Assembly (NCBI GenBank): GCA_964508025.1
Contig: CAZDSF010000098.1
Location: forward strand, 1 to 12,539
Source of the DNA: JAAZNO01 sp964508025
Lineage (GTDB): Bacteria; Chloroflexota; Anaerolineae; B4-G1; SLSP01
Length of the DNA stretch: 12,539 nucleotides
Direction of reading: 5' to 3'
Part shown: positions 7,527 through 12,539 of the stretch, piece by piece
Position numbering within the stretch: position 1 is the stretch's first letter
How the letters are laid out: each line of letters starts with the position of its first letter
Made by a program: the position numbers and the translations under genes
Notes under the pieces: model-generated
Told to the model about the DNA's origin: nothing
Databases searched by the model: none
The model's input: the letters and a program-made list of their open reading frames with translations, nothing else

Positions 7527-8608
7527 AGCTAACTGTTGTCTACACGCTTGACACCACCGCCATAGATATGGCGCTGATCCAGCGGGCGGCGGATGCGCTC
7601 TTGTCCGGCGGCCTGGTCGCCTTTCCTACCGAGACCGTCTACGGCCTCGGCGCCAATGCCCTGGATGCTCAGGCTGTGCGCGGCATCTTTGCGGCCAAAG
7701 ACCGCCCGGCTTACGATCCCCTCATCGTGCATTTGGCCGATGTCGGCGCTCTGGCGCAAGTGGCGCAGGCGATTCCCGCAGCGGCGGCGGAGCTTGCGGC
7801 GCATTTCTGGCCCGGCCCGCTCACGCTGGTGCTGCCTCGCAGCGCCGCCATTCCTCTGGAAGTGACCGCCGGCGGCGAGACGGTGGCGGTCCGGGTGCCG
7901 GCGCATCCCGTGGCGCAGGCGCTCATCCGTGCGGCGGGGGTGCCTGTGGCGGCCCCTAGCGCCAACCGTTTCGGGCGGCTCAGTCCTACCCGCGCCGCCG
8001 ATGTGCTGGCCGATCTTGAGGGTCGCATTGACGTGCTGCTCGATGCTGGCCCCACCCCGGTGGGCGTGGAATCCACGGTGCTTTCTCTGGTGGACGAACC
8101 GATGATTCTCCGTCCTGGCGGCGTCAGCCGCGAGGCGCTCGAAGCGATCCTTGGGCCGGTGGCGTTGCTGGAACAGCCGGTGCTACCCACTGTAGAACTG
8201 CCCGTGTCACCGGGGCTGTTGCTTCAGCATTACGCGCCCCGCGCCAGGTTGGTGCTCTACCAGGGCGCACCTTCCGCCGTGCTGGCTGCCATGCGAACTG
8301 AAGCACAGCAGCTGCGCGCAACCGGTGTGCGCGTGGGACTGCTGCTGGCGGTCGAAGATGCGCCGCGTTTCGCCGATGAGGGTTTCATCCTTGAGGCCGC
8401 CGGCCCCGCCGCCGACCTGGAGGCGGTGGCGCGGCAGCTCTTCACCGCGTTGCGCGCGCTCGATGCGGCTGGCGCGGAAGTGATTCTGGCGCGTGATTTT
8501 GGCGCAGCTGGATTGGGGCTGGCAATCCGTGATCGCCTGACCCGCGCAGCCGGTGGGCATGTGATCACGGTGGATGCCGCCGAGCTGCAAGGCAGTCCGA
8601 CCTGCTGA
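7523..8608 (+). CDS. L-threonylcarbamoyladenylate synthase, Sua5-type two-domain TsaC
   Basis: This 361-residue enzyme makes threonylcarbamoyl-AMP from threonine, bicarbonate and ATP. That is the first step of t6A formation at position 37 of ANN-decoding tRNAs. The YrdC catalytic domain (about 11-205) shows FPTETVYGLG (34-43), KDRPAYDPL (59-67), WPGPLTLVL (96-104), APSANRFG (144-151), VGVESTVLS (180-188) and RPGG (197-200). A linker with SPGLLLQHYAP and a C-terminal domain of about 120 residues identify the long Sua5 type over the short TsaC type. The linker is slightly divergent: the usual Lys/Arg-rich stretch before HYAP is LLLQ here. The ATG at 7523 overlaps the previous stop (ATGA), and upstream in-frame codons belong to the neighbour's alternative frame. 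No other t6A genes (tsaB, tsaD, tsaE) are in the window. It is the last gene before a strong hairpin terminator. Confidence 0.93.
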   Translation: MKLTVVYTLDTTAIDMALIQRAADALLSGGLVAFPTETVYGLGANALDAQAVRGIFAAKDRPAYDPLIVHLADVGALAQVAQAIPAAAAELAAHFWPGPLTLVLPRSAAIPLEVTAGGETVAVRVPAHPVAQALIRAAGVPVAAPSANRFGRLSPTRAADVLADLEGRIDVLLDAGPTPVGVESTVLSLVDEPMILRPGGVSREALEAILGPVALLEQPVLPTVELPVSPGLLLQHYAPRARLVLYQGAPSAVLAAMRTEAQQLRATGVRVGLLLAVEDAPRFADEGFILEAAGPAADLEAVARQLFTALRALDAAGAEVILARDFGAAGLGLAIRDRLTRAAGGHVITVDAAELQGSPTC

Positions 8609-8635
8609 GCACACCCTGCGGGGATGGGACGCCCG

Positions 8636-8693
8636 TAACGCAAACGCGGAGCGTTGATAAGACGCTCCGCGTGTGGTTGCTGCTTTTGCGTTA
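8636..8693. repeat. Outer inverted repeat around the convergent terminator
   Basis: Nine-base arms TAACGCAAA (8636-8644) and TTTGCGTTA (8685-8693) are perfect inverted copies enclosing the inner hairpin. The left arm directly abuts the inner stem, while 13 nt separate the right arm from it. The right arm contains the stop codon of the sigma gene. The arms could extend the hairpin for transcripts entering from either side and provide part of the T-rich tail in each direction. Confidence 0.6.
8644..8672. terminator. Bidirectional hairpin terminator between tsaC and the sigma gene
   Basis: A perfect 10-bp GC-rich stem, CGCGGAGCGT (8645-8654) with ACGCTCCGCG (8662-8671), encloses a 7-nt loop. 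One further A-T pair at 8644/8672 makes 11 bp. The two genes converge here with only 82 nt between their stops, so one hairpin probably serves both. Downstream of the stem the T content is moderate on each strand (TGTGGTTGCTGCTTTTG on +, TTTGCGTTAC on -). The stem is strong but neither T-run is ideal. Confidence 0.75.
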
Positions 8694-9962
8694 GCCGTGC
8701 AGGAAATCTCGCAGGTGTCGCGCGTGCGCGGGATGGCGCAACCGGCTCAATGCCTGCGCCTCGATCTGGCGCACACGCTCGCGGGTCACGCCTAACTTGC
8801 GCCCCACCTCTTCCAGTGTGTACGTTTGCCCATCCAGTAGCCCATAGCGCATTTGGAGAATCTTCACCTCGCGGGGTGGCAGATCGGCAAGAATATCCAG
8901 CAAGACCTCGCGGAGCATCGAGCTGCTCACCTCGTCTGGGGGCGCGGGGCTGTCAATATCCTCCACGAAATCGCCCAGGGTGCTCTCTTCCTCATCGTCG
9001 GTGGGCATTTCCAGTGAGAGCGGGCGGCGAGCCACATCGAGCATCTGCTCTACCTTGCGCACCGGAATATCCAGCTCTGACGCGAGTTCCTCTGGCGTGG
9101 GGGCGCGCCCCAGGCGCTGCGTGAGCTGATGGGAGATGCGCAGCAGCTTGTTGATCTGATCTCCCATATGCACCGGCACGCGAATGGTGCGGCTCTGATC
9201 GGCGATGGCGCGCGTCACTGCCTGGCGGATCCACCAGGTGGCATAGGTCGAGAACTTGTGCCCGCGCGTGTAGTCGAATTTGTTGGCCGCCCGGATCAAG
9301 CCGATATTGCCTTCCTGGATCAGATCGAGGAAGGGTACACCGCGCCCGATGTATTTCTTCGCTACGCTGATGACGAGGCGGGAGTTGGCGCGAATCAAGT
9401 GCTCACGCGCGGCCAGACCATCTTCCATGATCCGTTCCAACTCTTCGCGCTTGAGCTCCGATTTGGCGCGCGCCAGTTTAGGCTGGGCTTTGCGCCCGGC
9501 CTCCATGCGCATGGCAAGCGCCACCTCTTCTTCTGCGGTCAGCAGGGCGACTTTGCCGATCTCCTTGAGGTACAGGCCAATGGTGTCATCTACCTCAATG
9601 GCGCGGTAAATATCTTCTTCGGTTTCCGGGCTGTCGTGTTCCATCTCGATTTCATCATCGCGGGTGTGAAAACCTGTCGGCATGGTCTCATCCCCGTCAT
9701 CACTGATGCGGATGCCACTTTCCATGAGCGAGGTGATGATATCGTCCAAGCGTTCGATATCTTCTTCGGCCTCCGGGAACACGCGCAGGATGTCTTTGTG
9801 TGTGACATGCCCGTGTTCATACGCCAGGGTCATGAGATAGTCCTCGCCTGTTTCTACCTCAAGCCCGCCTTCCTCCAGATCGGCTTCGCTTGGCTCTGTA
9901 TCGTCAAGCGTCATGCCCTCTAGTAGTGTTTCTTCGCCTAGGTCCAAATCCTCAACCACCAC
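8691..9962 (-). CDS. rpoD: RNA polymerase primary-type sigma factor (RpoD/SigA)
   Basis: The 423-residue sigma-70 factor directs RNA polymerase to housekeeping promoters. An acidic N-terminus leads into a region 1.1-like helical domain (about 41-88), region 1.2 (about 125-158, TIGLYLKEIGKVALLTAEEE) and a short non-conserved insert. Region 2 (186-265) includes FSTYATWWIRQAVTRAI and the -10-reading DQSRTIRVPVHM. Region 3 follows (about 268-345), then region 4 with TYTLEEVGRKLGVTRERVRQIE (380-401), the -35-reading helix-turn-helix. Region 1.1 and the near-invariant region 2.4 point to a group 1 (primary) factor. Chloroflexota often carry several RpoD paralogues, so a group 2 role is not excluded. 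The start is GTG at 9962, since an in-frame TAG lies just upstream and GAGGA at 9974-9970 is well placed; a second GTG at 9959 is equally usable. The gene converges with tsaC and diverges from the helicase gene. Confidence 0.95.
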   Translation of the reverse strand: MVVEDLDLGEETLLEGMTLDDTEPSEADLEEGGLEVETGEDYLMTLAYEHGHVTHKDILRVFPEAEEDIERLDDIITSLMESGIRISDDGDETMPTGFHTRDDEIEMEHDSPETEEDIYRAIEVDDTIGLYLKEIGKVALLTAEEEVALAMRMEAGRKAQPKLARAKSELKREELERIMEDGLAAREHLIRANSRLVISVAKKYIGRGVPFLDLIQEGNIGLIRAANKFDYTRGHKFSTYATWWIRQAVTRAIADQSRTIRVPVHMGDQINKLLRISHQLTQRLGRAPTPEELASELDIPVRKVEQMLDVARRPLSLEMPTDDEEESTLGDFVEDIDSPAPPDEVSSSMLREVLLDILADLPPREVKILQMRYGLLDGQTYTLEEVGRKLGVTRERVRQIEAQALSRLRHPAHARHLRDFLHG

Positions 9963-9969
9963 GATTAGT

Positions 9970-9974
9970 TCCTC
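9970..9974 (-). promoter_or_regulatory. Ribosome-binding site of the sigma gene
   Basis: GAGGA on the minus strand lies 7 nt before the GTG at 9962. It supports a GTG start, since no in-frame ATG exists between the upstream TAG and this site. Confidence 0.7.
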
Positions 9975-9990
9975 GTTTAGCTATATCCAT

Positions 9991-10019
9991 AGTGTAGCCC
10001 ATAAATGCAAAATATTCAA
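9991..10019 (-). promoter_or_regulatory. Candidate proximal promoter (P2) of the sigma gene
   Basis: On the minus strand TTGAAT (10019-10014), a 17-nt spacer and TACACT (9996-9991) form a sigma-70-type promoter with four matches of six in each box. The start site would be near 9984, giving a short leader of about 22 nt with the ribosome-binding site in place. It lies downstream of the leader terminator and could keep basal sigma expression if that terminator stops transcripts from P1. It is clearly weaker than P1 by sequence. Confidence 0.35.
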
Positions 10020-10041
10020 ATGGGTTCCGGTGCATATCGTC

Positions 10042-10076
10042 AAAAAGAGCACTGGCGGGTCTGCCTACCAGTGCTC
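10042..10076 (-). terminator. Intrinsic terminator/attenuator in the sigma gene leader
   Basis: On the minus strand GAGCACTGG (10076-10068) pairs perfectly with CCAGTGCTC (10055-10047). Three more inner pairs follow beyond one mismatch, closing on a tetraloop, and TTTTT (10046-10042) comes directly after the stem. This is a textbook rho-independent terminator. It is directional, since the plus strand has no T-run after the stem. No gene on the minus strand ends upstream of it: the neighbour is the divergent helicase. It sits between the strong sigma promoter and the sigma start codon, so attenuation or small-RNA release is the natural reading. Confidence 0.75.
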
Positions 10077-10098
10077 GCTCGCGGTACCCTTCAATTAC
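10042..10098 (-). ncRNA. Candidate ~57-nt leader transcript or small RNA upstream of the sigma gene
   Basis: The stretch runs from the predicted P1 start site (about 10098) to the end of the T-run of an intrinsic terminator (10042). No convincing coding capacity is visible in it. It would be released as a roughly 57-nt RNA if the terminator is efficient, or be the 5' part of a 136-nt sigma mRNA leader if read through. Upstream of the terminator stem there are only about 22 nt, including the palindrome GGTACC, which is little room for a ligand-binding aptamer. Both ends are predictions. Confidence 0.35.
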
Positions 10099-10104
10099 CT
10101 CTAA

Positions 10105-10134
10105 ACTATAGCATAACTTTTGGTCTTTTGTCAA
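10105..10134 (-). promoter_or_regulatory. Main predicted promoter (P1) of the sigma gene
   Basis: On the minus strand a perfect TTGACA (10134-10129) and TATAGT (10110-10105) are 18 nt apart. TGC directly precedes the -10, making it an extended -10 element. The start site should fall near 10098, leaving a leader of about 136 nt before the GTG at 9962. It is the best sigma-70-type promoter in the window and could be read by the sigma factor it drives. Confidence 0.75.
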
Positions 10135-10154
10135 GAGGGTATTTCAAATTCGTG

Positions 10155-10163
10155 GGAAGTTCC
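10155..10163. promoter_or_regulatory. Short palindrome abutting the helicase promoter
   Basis: GGAA-G-TTCC is a perfect interrupted palindrome lying directly against the -35 box of the helicase gene. It sits between the two divergent -35 boxes. Its place would suit an operator acting on one or both promoters, but four-base half-sites occur often by chance. No known regulator is assigned. Confidence 0.2.
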
Positions 10164-10191
10164 TTGACGTTACGGGTTTATTATGTAAAAT
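10164..10191 (+). promoter_or_regulatory. Promoter of the helicase gene, predicted leaderless
   Basis: TTGACG (10164-10169), a 16-nt spacer and TAAAAT (10186-10191) match sigma-70 boxes with one mismatch each. A start site 6-8 nt past the -10 falls at about 10197-10199, and the ATG is at 10200. The mRNA would have almost no leader, consistent with the lack of any Shine-Dalgarno sequence before this ATG. Confidence 0.6.
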
Positions 10192-10199
10192 AAGCGTTT

Positions 10200-11957
10200 A
10201 TGGAATTCAGAAATACTGCGCCCTTGATCGTACAGGGAGACCGAACGGTCCTCCTGGAAGTAAACAATCCGCTTTATGAAGACGCCAGGGATCACCTGGC
10301 GCGTTTTGCGGAGCTGGAGAAAAGCCCGGAGTATATCCACACTTATCGGCTTTCTTCCCTCTCGCTATGGAACGCCGCCGCGGCTGGGCTTTCTGCCGAT
10401 GAGATTCTGGCGGGCCTGGATCACTTCGCCAAGTATCCGCTGCCTGACAATGTGGTGGTGGAGATCCGTGAGGCGATCTCGCGCTATGGTCGTGTGCGGC
10501 TGGTGCCCGATCCCGGAGACGCCGCGCGTTTGCGGCTGGTGTCCGATGATGTGCTGCTGCTCCTGGAGTTGGAGCGCAGTCGTTATGTCAAGCCCTACAT
10601 TCTCGACCGGTTGGGGCCGCACACGTTGCAGGTGCCGGCCTCGCGGCGCGGGCACGTTAAGCAAGCGCTGGTCAAGGCCGGTTATCCCGCCGAGGATTTG
10701 GTGGGCTACATGCCGGGGTCGCCATTGCGTTTAGATCTGCGCGAGGTCCGGCAGACGGGCGAGCCGTTTCACATCCGCGATTATCAGCGCAGCGCGGCGG
10801 AGGTATTCTGGGCCGGCGGCTCGGAGGCGGGCGGTTCCGGCGTGGTGGTGTTGCCGTGCGGCGCCGGCAAGACGATTGTTGGCATGGCGGTGATGGCGCA
10901 AGTGCAAGCCAGCACGCTGATTCTCACCCCTAGCACCATTGCCGCCCGGCAGTGGCGCACTGAGTTGCTCGACAAAACGTTGCTCACCGACGATCAGGTG
11001 GGCGAGTACACGGGCGACCGGAAGGAAATCCGCCCCGTCACTATCACTACGTACCAGATTCTCACGCATCGCAAACGGGGTACCAAAGGCAAGAATCTGC
11101 CCCTGGAAGAAGAATTCCCGCATTTTGAGCTCTTCGGCCAGGAGGATTGGGGCTTGATTGTGTATGACGAAGTCCACTTGCTGCCCGCGCCGGTTTTTCG
11201 CATCACGGCGGAGATTCAAGCCCGGCGCCGGTTGGGACTTACGGCGACGTTGGTCCGTGAAGATGGGCAGGAAGAGGATGTGTTCTCGCTCATCGGGCCG
11301 AAGAAATATGATGTCCCCTGGCGCGATCTGGAACGGCAAGGTTGGATCGCTCCGGCTGTCTGTTGTGAGGTGCGCTTGCCCCTGCCCGATGCGCTGCGGC
11401 TGCAATACATCATGGCTGACCGGCGCGAGCAGTATCCCATCGCGGCGCAAAGTCCCAGCAAGTTGCACATTCTGGATGAGCTGCTGCGTTATCATCGTGA
11501 GGATAATGTGCTCATCATCGGGATGTATCTGGAGCAGCTGCAAGATGTGGCTGCGCGTTACAACTACCCACTCATCACCGGCAAGACCTCGAACCGCGAG
11601 CGGGAATTGCTCTATGAGGATTTTCGACAGGGCAAGATCAAGCATCTGGTGGTTTCCAAAGTCGCCAATTTCTCTATTGATTTGCCAGACGCCAACGTAG
11701 CCATCCAGATCTCCGGCACTTTTGGGTCCCGACAGGAAGAGGCGCAACGCCTGGGCCGTATTTTGCGCCCCAAGGATGACGGTAGTCAGGCATATTTCTA
11801 CACGTTGGTCAGCAAGGAAACGATTGATCAGGACTATAGCGCCAACCGCCAGCGGTTTTTGACGGAACAGGGGTATCGTTATGTGATCCTCTATGAGGAC
11901 GAAATCCCCTCGGCATTGCCGGAATTGACCTTCATCCCTCCTGTTTCTGCCGATTGA
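10200..11957 (+). CDS. XPB/ERCC3-type superfamily 2 DNA helicase
   Basis: The 585-residue protein is a bacterial XPB-like 3'-5' DNA helicase/translocase, a family tied to DNA repair and, in eukaryotes, TFIIH. The N-terminal part (about 1-100) resembles the XPB/Ssl2-like domain also found in helicase-associated proteins. A DNA-damage-recognition-like region (about 110-185) follows. Helicase domain 1 has the Q-type RDYQ (193-196), Walker A PCGAGKT (219-225), the DEVH box (323-326) and LTAT (347-350). It is followed at once by RED (353-355), the XPB hallmark. Helicase domain 2 carries motif VI, QRLGRILRP (516-524). It is somewhat longer than the mycobacterial XPB of about 540 residues. The ATG at 10200 is kept because the conserved N-terminal domain begins within ten residues of it and a promoter sits just upstream. 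No ribosome-binding site is visible. The gene is divergent from the sigma gene and followed after 37 nt by a probable partner gene. Confidence 0.93.
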   Translation: MEFRNTAPLIVQGDRTVLLEVNNPLYEDARDHLARFAELEKSPEYIHTYRLSSLSLWNAAAAGLSADEILAGLDHFAKYPLPDNVVVEIREAISRYGRVRLVPDPGDAARLRLVSDDVLLLLELERSRYVKPYILDRLGPHTLQVPASRRGHVKQALVKAGYPAEDLVGYMPGSPLRLDLREVRQTGEPFHIRDYQRSAAEVFWAGGSEAGGSGVVVLPCGAGKTIVGMAVMAQVQASTLILTPSTIAARQWRTELLDKTLLTDDQVGEYTGDRKEIRPVTITTYQILTHRKRGTKGKNLPLEEEFPHFELFGQEDWGLIVYDEVHLLPAPVFRITAEIQARRRLGLTATLVREDGQEEDVFSLIGPKKYDVPWRDLERQGWIAPAVCCEVRLPLPDALRLQYIMADRREQYPIAAQSPSKLHILDELLRYHREDNVLIIGMYLEQLQDVAARYNYPLITGKTSNRERELLYEDFRQGKIKHLVVSKVANFSIDLPDANVAIQISGTFGSRQEEAQRLGRILRPKDDGSQAYFYTLVSKETIDQDYSANRQRFLTEQGYRYVILYEDEIPSALPELTFIPPVSAD

Positions 11958-11994
11958 GTCGCCTGACCATCCCGATAGAATTGCGGAATTCCCC

Positions 11995-12539
11995 ATGACG
12001 AAGACTGAATACGAAAAACGTCTACTTGCGGCTACGCCAGAACTGGGCTACAAGCTGCTTGAGCCGCCTGCTTCCCGCGCGCTGCCGGATGTGGAGGCCG
12101 CGCGAGAGGCGCTGCTGATGCTGGGGCGCGGGCCTCAGGCGGAGTTCTTCGTGGAGTCCGCTCTGGAGCGGATCACACAAGAGTCCTGGCCGGTGGCGTT
12201 GTTGCGTGAGCAGATCGAGAAATTGGGCGTGCGCGCCCAGGGACGCGCTCGCGCGGATCTGGGACGCCAACTGGTGAGCTTGCTTCTCGATCCGGGGCGG
12301 CTGGAACTGGTGTTTCGCGGACTGGATACAGAGACGCAGGTGTTTTACGCGCAACTGCTGCTCAATTTCGATTTGGGTGTCTGGAATCCCAGGTTTAGTG
12401 GCATGTTGCTCATCAAGCCTCTCAGCCAACCCATGGAGGTGCTCACGAGTCGGATTGTGGATGCTGGCTTGGCGCTGGAGCAGGAACCCGGCTTGCTGAT
12501 GATTCCCACCCACTTGCAACGGCACCTGCCACGACTGTA
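11995..12539 (+). CDS. Partial gene, probable helicase-associated (XPB/Ssl2-like domain) protein
   Basis: An open frame of 181 codons runs from ATG 11995 off the right edge with no stop, so the protein is cut at its C-terminus. It begins MTKTEYEKRLLAATPELGYK. The middle, about residues 74-125, reads like the N-terminal module of bacterial helicase-associated proteins with an XPB/Ssl2-like domain. A SAP-like LLREQIEKLGVRAQGRARADL leads into LLDPGRLELVFRGLDTETQVFY. A winged-helix-like end follows (VLTSRIVDAGLAL then LLMIPTHLQRHL, about 152-179). In mycobacteria such a protein (Rv0862c) is encoded beside XPB, which supports the call. The comparison is by memory of the family pattern and the gene is incomplete. 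Codon use and GC match the helicase gene. The start has only a weak GGA-containing site upstream, and the 37-nt gap with no terminator suggests co-transcription with the helicase. Confidence 0.6.
   Translation, partial: MTKTEYEKRLLAATPELGYKLLEPPASRALPDVEAAREALLMLGRGPQAEFFVESALERITQESWPVALLREQIEKLGVRAQGRARADLGRQLVSLLLDPGRLELVFRGLDTETQVFYAQLLLNFDLGVWNPRFSGMLLIKPLSQPMEVLTSRIVDAGLALEQEPGLLMIPTHLQRHLPRL

Noticed and set aside
9952..9990. Twelve-codon upstream ORF (MDIAKRGTNRGG) whose stop overlaps the sigma start
   Set aside because: Its ATG has no ribosome-binding site, it would not be on a P2 transcript, and short frames like this arise often by chance.
10042..10098. Resemblance of the sigma leader to the 3' end of a T-box riboswitch (AGGGTACCGCGAGC before the terminator)
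   Set aside because: The T-box core is AGGGTGG-N-ACCGCG, and two G residues are missing here. The predicted transcript also has only about 10 nt before this segment, so there is no stem I or specifier loop. A sigma gene is not a normal T-box target. Best treated as coincidence.
10731..11996. Long open frame antisense to the helicase gene
   Set aside because: It lies wholly opposite a well-conserved XPB gene in GC-rich DNA, its translation matches no family, and no promoter or ribosome-binding site is visible. Similar antisense frames oppose the dehydratase (1520-2293) and sigma (9129-9923) genes.
11995..12539. Downstream gene as the XPB-partner nuclease Bax1 (DUF790)
   Set aside because: The visible 181 residues do not show the Bax1-like N-terminus and instead read like a SAP/winged-helix helicase-associated protein.

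Overview
The window is an ordinary-looking bacterial chromosome segment with nine complete genes and one gene cut by the right edge. No mobile element, CRISPR array, tRNA or rRNA was recognised. The gene families and high-GC coding style fit a Chloroflexota (Anaerolineae-like) bacterium: a region-1.1-containing primary-type sigma factor, an XPB/ERCC3-type helicase with an Ssl2-like N-terminal domain, and cell-surface glycan genes of the kind common there. That taxonomic guess is inference from gene content; no phylogenetic marker was compared.

Region 1 (3-5916, + strand) is a tightly packed surface-polysaccharide operon. It holds a DegT-family PLP sugar aminotransferase, a membrane-anchored CapD/PglF-type nucleotide-sugar 4,6-dehydratase, an O-antigen ligase/polymerase-type membrane protein and a GT39/ArnT-like membrane glycosyltransferase. 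The first junction is an ATGA overlap, the second a 10-bp overlap and the third a 3-nt gap. The dehydratase and aminotransferase are the two enzymes that make a 4-amino-4,6-dideoxy sugar nucleotide. The two membrane proteins would use lipid-linked glycans or sugars outside the membrane.

Region 2 (5917-8608, + strand) starts with a 144-nt gap holding a candidate extended -10 promoter. Three genes follow, chained by two ATGA overlaps: a small membrane protein of unknown function, an uncharacterised nucleotidyltransferase (NTP_transf_5 type), and a two-domain Sua5/TsaC threonylcarbamoyl-AMP synthase for tRNA t6A. This operon and the convergent sigma gene share a short intergenic region with a strong, probably bidirectional, hairpin terminator.

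Region 3 (8691-9962, - strand) is the RpoD/SigA-type sigma factor. It is divergent from the helicase gene (10200-11957, + strand), which is followed by the first 181 codons of a protein that looks helicase-associated.

The 237-nt divergent region (9963-10199) is the most informative non-coding stretch. Towards the sigma gene it contains a near-consensus promoter (TTGACA, 18 nt, TGC-TATAGT). About 22 nt past the predicted start site comes a directional hairpin plus T-run, which looks like an intrinsic terminator with no upstream gene to terminate. A weaker second promoter follows, then the ribosome-binding site. This suggests attenuation of the sigma-factor gene or a roughly 57-nt small RNA. 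Towards the helicase, a TTGACG/TAAAAT promoter places the start site almost on the ATG, so the mRNA is predicted to be leaderless. I saw no clearly new multi-gene system. The sigma leader and the helicase gene pair are the best leads.
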